From: UBA6168 sp964573725
GTDB lineage: Bacteria > Bacteroidota > Bacteroidia > Chitinophagales > Saprospiraceae
Direction: 5' to 3'
DNA: 64,000 bases
Assembly (NCBI GenBank): GCA_964573725.1
Contig: CAZNLJ010000016.1
Coordinates: forward strand, 1-64,000
Made by a program: the position numbers and the translations under genes. This document shows positions 44,662 through 53,580 of this stretch, piece after piece. The stretch's first letter is position 1; each line of letters begins with the position of its first letter. The notes beneath the pieces are model-generated. The model was not told where the DNA came from and made no database searches. It saw nothing but the letters and a program-made list of their open reading frames with translations.

Positions 44662-45110
44662 CGGTTCTAGCGCATTATTGTGTCAATCCAGGTTGAATCC
44701 CGCCGGATGTACCGGCACAGCCTGCACCGGGATATCCGCATTCCCGCAGGGCCGGCAGCCTGGGTCCGGCACGCCGGACTGCTCCGGCTACCCTGAAGAA
44801 CAAACCAATCCGGGGTAGGTTTTGGCTCCCCGTCCGACAGAAAAATAAAAAGAAGACTTTGCATGCAACTTTTTTAATCCGTCGCTGTTAAATGTATGAT
44901 TTAGATTATTGTTCTTTGAGAAATTTTCTGTCCTGAGCAAGAAATTGATAACCGACAAGTGGTTCGTCGGTAGAATTGCAAGTATATGTCCGTCAGTATG
45001 ACACCCGCAAATGCCTTTCAGTCTACCTACCTTTTCACTTCAACCAATTATTCCTCACTTTTTTTGTTAAGCCAGGATTTCTCATTTTTTTCACATTTCA
45101 ATTTCAGTGT
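44662..45110. other. 449-bp uvrA/RRM intergenic region
   Basis: The right half (44840-45110) is notably AT-rich against the GC-rich genome and looks like a long leader of the RRM gene. It has the boxA-like site at 44911 and a short hairpin ACCGAC/GTCGGT at 44951-44971. No consensus TAnnTTTG box was found for either gene. Confidence 0.4.
44911..44927 (+). promoter_or_regulatory. boxA-like antitermination site
   Basis: TGTTCTTTGAGAAATTT closely resembles boxA (E. coli rrn TGCTCTTTAACA) and the TGTTCTTTGA motif of Bacteroidota rRNA leaders. It lies 200 nt before the RRM protein start. No rRNA gene is in the window. Confidence 0.45.
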
Positions 45111-45542
45111 ATGAACATCTTCGTAGCGAAACTGAACTACGACACGCAGGAGGACGACCTCCGTGCTGCATTCGAGGAATTTGGCGAAGTAACATCCTGC
45201 AATGTTATTACGGACAAATTTACCGGTAAGTCAAAAGGATTCGCATTCGTGGAAATGCCGAGTGACGAGGAGGCCCACAATGCGATCAACGCGCTGAACG
45301 ATACGGATTTCGACGGCCGTACGATCGTCGTGAAGAAAGCGGAACCCCGTGAGAGCCGCGGTGGCGGCGGCGGTGGCAACCGTGGCGGCGGCGGCTATGG
45401 CGGCGGCAACCGTGGTGGCGGCGGCTATGGCGGCGGCTACGGCGGCGGCGGCGGTCGCAGAGGCGGCGGCGGCGGCGGCGGAAGCCGTGGCGGCGGCTAC
45501 GGCGACAGCCGTGGCGGCGGTGGTTACGGTGGCGGCTGGTAA
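45111..45542 (+). CDS. glycine-rich RRM RNA-binding protein
   Basis: A 143-residue protein with one RNA recognition motif in residues 1-82: RNP2 MNIFVAKLNY and RNP1 KGFAFVEM, with aromatic positions retained. The tail from residue 85 is almost only Gly, Arg, Tyr and Ser (RGGGGYGGG repeats), an unstructured RGG/GYG-type region. Such proteins resemble cyanobacterial Rbp cold-induced chaperones and bind single-stranded RNA, probably helping cold adaptation or RNA turnover. The long AT-rich leader suggests post-transcriptional control. A strong terminator follows at 45650. Confidence 0.92.
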   Translation: MNIFVAKLNYDTQEDDLRAAFEEFGEVTSCNVITDKFTGKSKGFAFVEMPSDEEAHNAINALNDTDFDGRTIVVKKAEPRESRGGGGGGNRGGGGYGGGNRGGGGYGGGYGGGGGRRGGGGGGGSRGGGYGDSRGGGGYGGGW

Positions 45543-45649
45543 TAGCCGGTCCGAAGTATCGTCCGTATAAAATTACCCGGCGGTTTTTCCGAGTGGAAAC
45601 CTGCCGATGCAAATGATGTAATCCGGGAAAGCCGGAACCATCAGACAGA

Positions 45650-45690
45650 CCGTTGCGGTCGGATCAATCCGGTTCCGCAACGGTTTTTTT
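45650..45690 (+). terminator. intrinsic terminator after the RRM gene
   Basis: Stem CCGTTGCGG (45650-45658) against CCGCAACGG (45675-45683), with a small inner helix CGGAT/ATCCG in the loop, followed by seven T (45684-45690). Confidence 0.85.
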
Positions 45691-45789
45691 ATGCGCTTCC
45701 GGGACGGCGGGAATCCCTCCCTTTTCCAGGACTCCGTGGCATCCGCCGGGTTGCCGTTCCATCTCATCCCGAAAGGCCGCCTGGACATT

Positions 45790-45983
45790 CATCTTCCGCA
45801 CCTCAAGACTCAAATCGAATTCTTGATTGCAAGGTTCGCAGGCTTAAGTTAGGACGTAACCTGTTCATAAGCAAGGAGTAATTAGCTGCGCTGCCCGCTT
45901 TTTGGAAAGGCGGTCGGCACCGGTACCGGCCGCCCCGAGCAGCCATTTCAGGGCGCGGGACGCCGCCCTGCGCCCTTTCAACT
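45790..45983 (+). repeat. intergenic repeat, unit A copy 1
   Basis: A 194-nt unit starting CATCTTCCGCACCTC. It shares with copy 2 the marks AAGGTTCGCA (45831-45840) and CCCGC with a TTTTGGA-like context (45894). It ends with two hairpins: GGCGGTCGG/CCGGCCGCC (45909-45934) and GGGCGC/GCGCCC (45951-45975). No coding potential. Confidence 0.65.
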
Positions 45984-46195
45984 CATCTTTCGCCCTTCAA
46001 ATACCAAATTGAATATTTTGGTTGTAAGGTTCGCATGATTGTCTAAAAAGGTAAGCTACCCATAACCAAAGGGTCTTTATGGCGCTTCCCGCCTTTTGGA
46101 CAGGAAGGCCGGCGGCGTGGCCAAGCACGCAGCCGGCCGTCTTGAAAAACTTCTTGGGCGTGGGGCGCAGCCCCGCTCCCTTTTTAGTGCAGGGT
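45984..46195 (+). repeat. intergenic repeat, unit A copy 2
   Basis: It begins CATCTTTCGCCCTTC, 194 nt after copy 1, with AAGGTTCGCA at 46026-46035 and CCCGC at 46088-46092. It has two hairpins at about the same offsets as copy 1 but of different sequence: GGCCGGC/GCCGGCC with inner GCGTG/CACGC (46107-46138), and a GGGGC/GCCCC-centred stem (46156-46180). Confidence 0.65.
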
Positions 46196-46298
46196 GCAGC
46201 ACATCAGCGAGTTTTATGACCAAAAAAAACAGAAAATCAATGTTTTGTAATTAATTATTTTAGGGTAGAGGTGCGGAAGATGAGTTTCAGGGCCGGTC
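46196..46298 (+). repeat. intergenic repeat, unit B copy 1
   Basis: It begins GCAGCACATCAGCGAG and has an A-tract and GAAAATCAA. It then contains GAGGTGCGGAAGATG at 46268-46282, the exact reverse complement of the first 15 nt of unit A copy 1. A and B together therefore carry terminal inverted repeats. Confidence 0.6.
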
Positions 46299-46388
46299 GC
46301 AGCACATTAGCAAGTCGGAATACTAAAAAAAATTGAAAATCAAGTCGTTATAATTACTGGATTTGTAGGGATGCGAGGTGGAAGACGG
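46299..46388 (+). repeat. intergenic repeat, unit B copy 2 (diverged)
   Basis: It begins GCAGCACATTAGCAAGT, 103 nt after copy 1. It shares the A-tract, GAAAATCAAG, TAATTA and TAGGG, and ends with the decayed inverted-repeat end GCGAGGTGGAAGAC. No transposase, coding frame or target duplication is seen. Confidence 0.55.
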
Positions 46389-46505
46389 GTAGTAAGGCGT
46401 GCCGGAAGGGGATTGTCCGCGGGATGGGTGGAAGCGGTCACCGGCGGTCGGTGCATGCCCGTCGGAGCCCGCCCATCCGGAGGCGGACGGTGTTTCCGAA
46501 ACGGT

Positions 46506-47510
46506 TCATTTCCAGAAACTTTCCGCTCGAAGCCGGGCATTTTCCCGGATGTTCAGGTAAAAAAGATTGTAATCCGCGATGTGGTAATTCCTGCGGACGA
46601 AGAAGATGCTACCCGGAAAACGCGGTTTATGGACCCACAGCACACCATTGACCGCACGGGCGTCCGCAATTCCCGGGAGGAGCCGGTCGAAACGCCGCAA
46701 CAAGGTGCCCCGGTTGAGCGAATCGGGTGCCGGATTGGAGTCGGTGACCCAGGTCAGGGGATTGGTGACGAGCACACTGTCTCCCAGCGGCGCGTCCTTT
46801 GGGAAATGACCGTGTCGGAAACTCCGCCAAGTGCAGATACACCCCGTTTGTGCGGCCGATTCGCAAGGAGGAATGGTAGGGAAACTTTTGCGGGACACGG
46901 GCCAGCCGACCAGGTATGCGGCGACCAGCCTGCGTCGCAAGGGCTGGTCCTCGAAGAACTCCCGGAGCAGTCGGTAGGCATGGAGGGATCCCTGGCTGTG
47001 GGCAGCCAGCAGGATGGGGCGCCCTTGGTTGTGGACGGAAAGGTAGTACCGGAACGCTTCCCGGACATCCGCATAGGCTAGTTCCAGCGCTTGCCGCGCG
47101 GAGGCCGTGTCGCGGGTGTAGAAACTCCGGAGATGGGCTTGCCGGTAGCGTGGGGCGAATACCCGCCCGGTACCGTTGAAAGCACTAGCCTGATAGCGGA
47201 TGGTGGTCTCGTCCACCGTTCGGTTCAGCCGCGCATCCGCCAGGGAGGCGTTCCAAGGCAGGTCCCGTTTCCGGGTGTAAAGGGTGGGGTGGAGGAAAAA
47301 GACATCCACCTGGGCGTCCGCCTGCCGGTCCTCCAAGGTGTCTACCGGCACCTCATCCGCCGCATCGGCCCGTTCCGGCCATGCCGCCCAGGCGCCCGTA
47401 TCGCTGTAATCCGGTGCGGCCGGTGTTTCCGCGGACCGGAAAGCCGGTAAATTCGGGTGACAGCCGGCAAGCAGTCCTGCACAGCAAAACATCAATGGAA
47501 TCCGGTTCAT
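46506..47510 (-). CDS. DUF3089 alpha/beta-hydrolase lipoprotein
   Basis: A 334-residue DUF3089 protein. The signal ends LLAGC, a good lipobox (ATG at 47510; an upstream in-frame ATG 11 codons earlier would spoil the signal). Visible: VDVFFLHPTLY, FAPRYRQAHLRSFY, AFRYYLSVHNQGRPILLAAHSQGSLHAYRLLREF in segments with the nucleophile elbow AHSQG, and the end NGVLWVHKPRFPG / YHIADYNLFYLNIREN. These proteins are predicted lipases or esterases on the envelope, substrate unknown. Confidence 0.82.
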   Translation of the reverse strand: MNRIPLMFCCAGLLAGCHPNLPAFRSAETPAAPDYSDTGAWAAWPERADAADEVPVDTLEDRQADAQVDVFFLHPTLYTRKRDLPWNASLADARLNRTVDETTIRYQASAFNGTGRVFAPRYRQAHLRSFYTRDTASARQALELAYADVREAFRYYLSVHNQGRPILLAAHSQGSLHAYRLLREFFEDQPLRRRLVAAYLVGWPVSRKSFPTIPPCESAAQTGCICTWRSFRHGHFPKDAPLGDSVLVTNPLTWVTDSNPAPDSLNRGTLLRRFDRLLPGIADARAVNGVLWVHKPRFPGSIFFVRRNYHIADYNLFYLNIRENARLRAESFWK

Positions 47511-47522
47511 GTCAGTTTTTAC

Positions 47523-47530
47523 CAAAGTTA
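47523..47530 (-). promoter_or_regulatory. -7 box next to the DUF3089 start
   Basis: TAACTTTG on the minus strand ends 13 nt from the ATG at 47510, so the mRNA leader would be only a few nucleotides. A TTTG lies upstream but at 14 nt, too close for a -33. Confidence 0.4.
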
Positions 47531-47769
47531 GGCAGAAGCCCATCCAAATGGAGGGGAATATGGGGCCACGCCGAAAAAATCGCAGGTATGGACTGATATG
47601 GCAAGTTTTATGCTAAGGTCTCTGCATCCGCCCCCCTTTCCGTACCGAGGCGGCACCGGACCCGACCCGGTATCAGCGGTCCGGCCGTCCGAACAGGCGG
47701 TCGGAGGAAAGCGTTCCGGTCGTCGTGTTCCGCGGTCCGGAGGTGCTCACACCTGTATCCGGATTGTCC

Positions 47770-47777
47770 TAACTTTG
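47770..47777 (+). promoter_or_regulatory. -7 box upstream of UDP-glucose dehydrogenase
   Basis: TAACTTTG fits TAnnTTTG, about 230 nt before the ugd start; no -33 partner. The remainder of the gene-free stretch 47531-48005 holds an AT-rich tract near 47940-48000 and nothing else recognised. Confidence 0.35.
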
Positions 47778-48005
47778 TCTCGACAATGGCTTCTACGGCG
47801 GCCACCGGGGGCTCCGATGTTTGAAGTGCCGCCGGCATTCCGGTCTGTCGACCAACGCCTCCTCCCTTTCGGGTGCGCCCCCGTGCCCCGCCGCCGACCG
47901 GCCCGTACACCAGGGCGGCACTACCCGCAAATATTCCCGAAACACAAGTATGTAGTTTATTTTTACATATACATTATCCAATTTTTACATCAAACCATTG
48001 CAAAC

Positions 48006-49319
48006 ATGAATATCGCAGTTGTAGGAACGGGTTATGTCGGGCTGGTTACCGGAACCTGTTTTGCCGAGACCGGCAATCAAGTCATCTGTGTGGACATCGA
48101 CAAGAAGAAAGTCCAGCGGATGCAAGCGGGGGAGATCCCGATTTACGAACCCGGCCTGGATGTCCTGTTCGAGCGCAACACCCGACAGGGGCGGTTGCAT
48201 TTCACCACCGACTTGGCGGAAGGGATCCGGGCGGCGGAAATCATCTTCCTGGCATTGCCGACACCGCCGGGGGAAGACGGTTCGGCTGACCTGAAATACA
48301 TCCTTGGCGTGGCGGCGGACCTGTCCCGTCTCATCACCGATTACAAGGTGATTGTGGACAAGAGCACGGTTCCGGTGGGAACGGCCGAGAAGGTGCATGC
48401 CATCCTGGCGGAAAACCTCGGGGAGGACTTGTTCGATGTGGTGTCCAATCCGGAGTTCCTGCGGGAAGGGGTGGCGGTGGAGGATTTCATGAAACCCGAC
48501 CGGGTCGTCGTGGGTACTTCCTCCGAACGTGCCCGCAAGCTCATGAAACAACTGTACGAACCCTTCGTGCGCCAGGGGAATCCGATTTTCTTCATGGACG
48601 AACGTTCGGCCGAGATGACCAAGTACGCCGCCAATTCGTACTTGGCCGCCCGGATTTCCTTCATGAACGAGATCGCCAACCTGTGCGAACGGGCCGGTGC
48701 CAACGTGGACGCCGTCCGTGTCGGCATGGGCAGCGACAGCCGCATCGGCAAGCGCTTCCTTTTCCCGGGCGTCGGGTACGGGGGGTCCTGTTTTCCCAAG
48801 GATGTGCAGGCCTTGGCCAAGACGGCCGAGGACCACGGGTATGAATTCCGGATCCTCAAATCGGTCATGCACGTCAATTCGCTCCAGAAACACCGCCTGA
48901 CGGAAAAAATCAAGCGGCACTTCCAGGACGACCTCGCCGGAAAGACCATCGCCCTGTGGGGCTTGGCTTTCAAGCCGAATACGGACGACATCCGGGAGGC
49001 ACCCGCCCTCTACCTGATCGACGACCTGCTGGCGGCCGGCGCCAAGGTCAAGGCCTTCGACCCGGAAGCCATGCACCACGTCACCGCACTGTACGGGGAC
49101 AAGGTCCAGATGGTCCAGGACCAGTACGAGGCGCTGATCGGTGCCGATGCCCTGGCCATCGTCACCGAATGGAGTGTCTTCCGCACCCCGAGCTTCTCGG
49201 TCATGAAGCAGTTGCTGGCCCGGCCGGTCATCTTCGACGGCCGCAACCTCTACGATGTGGACAATATGACGGACAAGGGATTCCACTACGAAAGCATCGG
49301 TCGCCGGACGGTATCCTGA
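48006..49319 (+). CDS. ugd: UDP-glucose 6-dehydrogenase
   Basis: A 437-residue enzyme that oxidises UDP-glucose to UDP-glucuronate with NAD+, feeding capsule and exopolysaccharide synthesis. MNIAVVGTGYVGLVTGTCFAE (NAD fold, read in two pieces), DKSTVPVGTAEKV, NPEFLREGVAVEDFMKPDRVVVG in segments, and YGGSCFPKDVQAL with the catalytic cysteine. LAFKPNTDDIREAPAL is the conserved C-terminal domain motif. The ATG at 48006 fits the family start. The gene stands alone rather than inside a polysaccharide locus. Confidence 0.95.
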   Translation: MNIAVVGTGYVGLVTGTCFAETGNQVICVDIDKKKVQRMQAGEIPIYEPGLDVLFERNTRQGRLHFTTDLAEGIRAAEIIFLALPTPPGEDGSADLKYILGVAADLSRLITDYKVIVDKSTVPVGTAEKVHAILAENLGEDLFDVVSNPEFLREGVAVEDFMKPDRVVVGTSSERARKLMKQLYEPFVRQGNPIFFMDERSAEMTKYAANSYLAARISFMNEIANLCERAGANVDAVRVGMGSDSRIGKRFLFPGVGYGGSCFPKDVQALAKTAEDHGYEFRILKSVMHVNSLQKHRLTEKIKRHFQDDLAGKTIALWGLAFKPNTDDIREAPALYLIDDLLAAGAKVKAFDPEAMHHVTALYGDKVQMVQDQYEALIGADALAIVTEWSVFRTPSFSVMKQLLARPVIFDGRNLYDVDNMTDKGFHYESIGRRTVS

Positions 49320-49493
49320 CCGTTTCGACCCGCTCGGTGCGTCCGCCGCCTGTCGACGGGCGCACCGGGCTTTTTCAATGCCGCTCCCGCTTTTTCCAGA
49401 CCCTCCTTTCCCTTCCCGGGTTTTCCTTCCGGACCGACATCGCCTGCGCCGGCCCAAATGTCGTTTTAATAACCAAAGATTAGGTTGTTACCG

Positions 49494-49524
49494 TTTTATT
49501 CCATCCCAATCCAGCTTACCTTTG
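49494..49524 (+). promoter_or_regulatory. promoter of the first metzincin gene
   Basis: TACCTTTG at 49517-49524 fits TAnnTTTG. TTTTA at 49494 lies 20 nt upstream as an imperfect -33. The leader is about 55 nt. Confidence 0.5.
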
Positions 49525-49586
49525 TTTTCTTTGTCAGTCGGCCAGCGCCGCCATAGGTTCATTTCGAAAACAAAATAAAATTCAGC

Positions 49587-52500
49587 ATGGTGATGAGAAT
49601 CCTGCGATTAGGTCTGTTCCTGATTTCCGCTACCGCCGTAGGCGTTGCCCAGGAACCGGCAAACTTTTGGAAACAAGTGTCTTACGGCGAGGTTTTCCTT
49701 CCGGAAAACGCCGAGACGGTGGCCTTGCCCGAAAGCCATGTCCTGCTGAGCCTGGATTTTCCGGCCATGGTCAATGCCCTGCGCAACGCGCCGGCCGAAG
49801 GGTCCCCGGCTGCCAGGGCCGGCAGCCTGCAGGTCCAATTGCCGATGCCGGACGGCAGCCTGGAAACCTTCCGGGTCTGGGAATCCTCCGTGATGCATCC
49901 CGATCTGGCGGCGAAGTTCCCCCAAATCCGGACCTTCGCCGGCCGGGGCCTGTCCGACCCCTCCCGAACGGTCCGCCTGGGTTATGGCCCGGACGGGTTC
50001 CACGCCGTCGTCGCCGGTAGTGCCGGCGGTTCCCTGGTCATCCCCCTGGCTTCCGCCCAGACCCAATACTATGCCTGCTTCCCCCATTCCAATTTCATTT
50101 GGGAAGGACTGGACCTGCCGCAGCTACCGGTCAAGGTAGCCATGGAATCCGGCGACGGCGCACCGGCGGCCGACCTTCCGACCGGCCTTTCCGGCAGCGG
50201 GCTGCGGGGTGGGGGAGAAGGGGAACTGACCGAACTCCGCGCCTACCAGTTCGCATTGGCCTGTACCGGCGAGTATGCCGTCGGCCATGGCGGCACCCTG
50301 GAACTGGTCCTCTCCTCCCTGGTGCTCGCCGCCAATACCCTGAACAGCGTCCTGGAACGGGACATGGACATGCGCCTGGTGCTCATCGCCAACAACGACC
50401 TCATCGTCTTCCTGGACCCGGACGGCGACCCGTACAACAACTCGACAATCGGTACCGCCCTGCTCGGGCAGAATGAGAACGTCCTCAACCAGGTCATCGG
50501 CCTCTCCAATTTCGATGTCGGCCATGTCTTCACCGGCGCCTGCAGCGATGTGGGCGGGGTGGTCAGCGGTTCCGTCTGCAGCGCGGGGAAAGCACGCGGG
50601 GTGACCTGCCATTTCAGCAGCAATGTCGTCGCCACCACCCTGTCCATCGCCGCACATGAAATGGGCCACCAGTTCACCGGCGGCCATACCTTCAACAACT
50701 GCCCCGGCCAGGAAGGCCAGTTCCACTCCGGTTCCGCCTACGAACCCGGTAGCGGGAGCACCATCCTTTCCTACCAGGGTGCCTGCGGACAAAACAACAT
50801 CCCCGGACCCGCCAATATCCATTATCACGGCGGTACCATCGAAGAATTCTGGACCTACACCCACAACGGCGGCGGTAATGTCTGCCCCAGCAAAATGGTC
50901 ACCGGCAATCATTCGCCCGTCGTGGAACTCAGTTATCAAAACGGCTTTTACATCCCGATCGGCACGCCCTTCGAGGTGAGCGCCACCGCCTCCGATGCCG
51001 ACGGCGACCCGCTGACCTATTGCTGGGAACAGGTCGACCTGGGCCCCAATTCCACCCTCGGGACACCCATCGGCGAATCCCCGCTCTTCCGCAGCTACGA
51101 CCCCACCGCTTCCCCGCGCCGGGTTTTCCCCCGGATGGCCACCCTGCTGAACAACGGCTCGGAAAATACCGAAGTGCTGCCGAGCTATTCCCGCAAGATC
51201 AAGCTCCGGGTCACCGTCCGCGACAACAATACCGACGAAGGGGCAGGCGGCGTGACCTGGAAGGACCTCTCCTTCCAAGCCACCGCCTCGGCCGGCCCTT
51301 TCCTGGTCGAATATCCCAACACGCCCGATGTGAGCTGGAAAGCCGGAGAGGAGGTGACCGTCACCTGGGATGTCGCCCAAACGGATAACGCCTTGGTGGA
51401 TTGCAAGGCCGTGAATATCAAACTTTCCGTTGACGGCGGCCTCACCTTCCCCTACCTGTTGGCCGCCGCCACCCCGAACGACGGCACCGAGTCCGTCTTC
51501 GTACCGGATGTCGCGACCAGCACCGCCCGCATCCGCGTGGAAGCGGCCAACAATATCTTCTTCGACATCTCCAACCATCCCTTCAGCATCGCACCGGCGG
51601 ACGAACCTTCCTACACCCTCGTCGTCGGCCCCCAATACCAACAGACCTGCGTTCCGGATATCGCCGTCTTCTCCCTGGAGACCGGCAGCGTGTTGGGCTT
51701 CGACCAACCGGTCTCCTTCGCCGTCACCAACGGGCTGCCGCCCGGGGTGTCCGTCCTGTTCTCCGAAAATCCGGTGCTGCCCGGCCAATCTACGCAACTG
51801 GACCTCGATATGACGGCCGTGTCGGCCGACGGTTCCTTCGAGGTGGAACTCCAGGCTGTCTCCGGGACGGATACGGTCTACCGCTCGCTGTTCCTGAACG
51901 TCGTCTACAGCGACTTCTCCGCCTTGCAACTGGAGGGCCCGTCCGACGGCCAGTCCAGCCTCGGCTTGTTGCCGGTCTTCACCTGGACCGACCTGCCGCA
52001 AGCGGATGCCTATGATTTCGAGCTGGCCTCCAGCCCGACCTTCGAACCCGGTACGCTCATCGATGCCGCCTCCGGGCTGTCGGAGGCTACTTATACGCCG
52101 ACGGTGGCGCTGTTGGAAAGTACCATCTACTACTGGCGGGTCCGTCCTGCCAACGAGTGTGGGAAAGCGGATTTCATCTCTCCCATCTCCTTCCAAACGC
52201 GGACGGTCAGCTGCGAGACCTTCCTCAGCAATGACGTGCCCAAGCAGATATCCGGCATCGGCCTGCCGGTCGTCTTCTCTTCCCTGCCCATCATCCAGAA
52301 CGGGGTCATCTCCGATGTCAACGTCTCCAAAATCAAAGGGAACCACGATGCGCTGATCGATATCAAGGCCTCCCTCGTCAGTCCCCAAGGGACGGAGGTC
52401 GTCCTGTTCGACCAGGCCTGTGGAAACACGTCCCTGTTCGACCTGGCACTCAACGACGAGTCGCCGTTCGAAATCAATTGCCCGCCGCTCAGCGGGCTCG

Positions 52501-53270
52501 CCTATAAACCGGAGGAACCGCTCGCCACGTTCATCGGGGAAAACACCCTGGGCGAATGGCAGCTTAAGGTCGCCGTGGTGGATCCCGCCGGACAAGGCGG
52601 TGCGCTGGAGACTTGGAGCCTGCAGTTCTGCGCCAGCGTCACGCCGAAATCGCCTTTTCTCGTCCGCAACGATACGATTTACTTGAAACCGCTCGAAACC
52701 AGGACAATCCATAATTACGAGCTGGCGGCGGAAGACGAGGACAACACAGGCAATCAATTGTTTTTCCGAATCGTCGATGACACCGACGCCGGCTTCCTGT
52801 CCCGCAACGGTCTTCCGCTCGGCGTGGGCGACCAATTCAGCATGACGGACATTCACCAGCAGAAGATCACCTACACCCATACGGATTCCGCCGCCGACCG
52901 GGATAAGTTCTCCTTCATCGTGGAGGACGGGACCGGCGGATGGCTCGGCACGCCGGTGGTTCATTTCGTCATTGATGCGGATGCCGTCACGGGTACCGGA
53001 CCGGCGGTTCGGGAACCTTGGTCGGTATCGGTCTTCCCCAATCCCGCGAATGACCAGCTGCAGCTGTTGCTCCCCCGGGTGCTGGAGGTTCCGGCCACCT
53101 GTACGGTGCACGACCTGCAGGGCCGGCAGGTCCGGCAGTCCATCTTGCCGGCCGGCCAGTTCCGGTATGCATTGCCGCTGCAGGACCTTCCCTCGGGCAG
53201 CTATTTCCTGCACGTGCGGACAGACGAGCAGGCGACGTCCCGGCTCTTTGTCGTCCAGCACGGGTGGTGA
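49587..53270 (+). CDS. secreted multidomain metzincin (reprolysin-like) protease, T9SS
   Basis: A 1227-residue secreted protease. Signal peptide 1-21. The propeptide-like region (about 22-200) ends near LRGGGEGELTELRAYQFAL. The catalytic domain (about 205-430) carries HEMGHQFTGGHTF: the HExxH and third His are intact (around residue 356), but the usual Gly before it is Thr. YEPGSGSTILSYQG follows as the Met-turn equivalent. Next come cadherin/Ig-like domains (VSATASDADGDPLTYCWEQ; VTVTWDVAQTDN), an Fn3-like domain (LPQADAYDFELA), a proprotein-convertase P-domain (about 870-1010, ISDVNVSKIKGNHDALID) and a CSPG/cadherin-like repeat. The T9SS sorting domain starts at SVFPNPANDQLQLLL. It is cell-surface or secreted. 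The next gene is a close paralogue. Confidence 0.9.
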   Translation: MVMRILRLGLFLISATAVGVAQEPANFWKQVSYGEVFLPENAETVALPESHVLLSLDFPAMVNALRNAPAEGSPAARAGSLQVQLPMPDGSLETFRVWESSVMHPDLAAKFPQIRTFAGRGLSDPSRTVRLGYGPDGFHAVVAGSAGGSLVIPLASAQTQYYACFPHSNFIWEGLDLPQLPVKVAMESGDGAPAADLPTGLSGSGLRGGGEGELTELRAYQFALACTGEYAVGHGGTLELVLSSLVLAANTLNSVLERDMDMRLVLIANNDLIVFLDPDGDPYNNSTIGTALLGQNENVLNQVIGLSNFDVGHVFTGACSDVGGVVSGSVCSAGKARGVTCHFSSNVVATTLSIAAHEMGHQFTGGHTFNNCPGQEGQFHSGSAYEPGSGSTILSYQGACGQNNIPGPANIHYHGGTIEEFWTYTHNGGGNVCPSKMVTGNHSPVVELSYQNGFYIPIGTPFEVSATASDADGDPLTYCWEQVDLGPNSTLGTPIGESPLFRSYDPTASPRRVFPRMATLLNNGSENTEVLPSYSRKIKLRVTVRDNNTDEGAGGVTWKDLSFQATASAGPFLVEYPNTPDVSWKAGEEVTVTWDVAQTDNALVDCKAVNIKLSVDGGLTFPYLLAAATPNDGTESVFVPDVATSTARIRVEAANNIFFDISNHPFSIAPADEPSYTLVVGPQYQQTCVPDIAVFSLETGSVLGFDQPVSFAVTNGLPPGVSVLFSENPVLPGQSTQLDLDMTAVSADGSFEVELQAVSGTDTVYRSLFLNVVYSDFSALQLEGPSDGQSSLGLLPVFTWTDLPQADAYDFELASSPTFEPGTLIDAASGLSEATYTPTVALLESTIYYWRVRPANECGKADFISPISFQTRTVSCETFLSNDVPKQISGIGLPVVFSSLPIIQNGVISDVNVSKIKGNHDALIDIKASLVSPQGTEVVLFDQACGNTSLFDLALNDESPFEINCPPLSGLAYKPEEPLATFIGENTLGEWQLKVAVVDPAGQGGALETWSLQFCASVTPKSPFLVRNDTIYLKPLETRTIHNYELAAEDEDNTGNQLFFRIVDDTDAGFLSRNGLPLGVGDQFSMTDIHQQKITYTHTDSAADRDKFSFIVEDGTGGWLGTPVVHFVIDADAVTGTGPAVREPWSVSVFPNPANDQLQLLLPRVLEVPATCTVHDLQGRQVRQSILPAGQFRYALPLQDLPSGSYFLHVRTDEQATSRLFVVQHGW

Positions 53271-53580
53271 CCGGCCGGCGTAGCTTGCGGGTGATTTCCG
53301 GACCCGGATAGCCGGCGCCCCTGCAGGGGCTCGGTACCGCGGTATTCCATCCCGTGCCGTCGTCCATCCTTTCACCCCGCCGGAGGAAGGGGCACGCCGG
53401 TAGCTGCGCTTCCGACGGCCGAGGCCCTCGACCGGGGTCGGGCTTTTTCGCCCGACCAAAGGGGCGCCGAGTGTCGATCGCTGAATAAAAAATAATTCAA
53501 ATGAACAGGTGGCACGGGTATCCCGCCGATGTCGGTCGGCCGGTGCCTCGACGATCGCCACCGAATCGCTAAGGTAAGCT
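53271..53580. other. 310-bp spacer between the protease paralogues
   Basis: It contains the hairpin GGTCGGGC/GCCCGACC with loop TTTTTC (53436-53457), not followed by T on the plus strand. A short AT-rich tract (53483-53505) follows. No consensus promoter was found, so read-through from the upstream paralogue is possible. Confidence 0.4.

Noticed and set aside
45349..45540. Dense GGC/GGT repeats that might be a CRISPR or microsatellite
   Set aside because: They encode the glycine-rich tail of the RRM protein in frame; no spacer structure.
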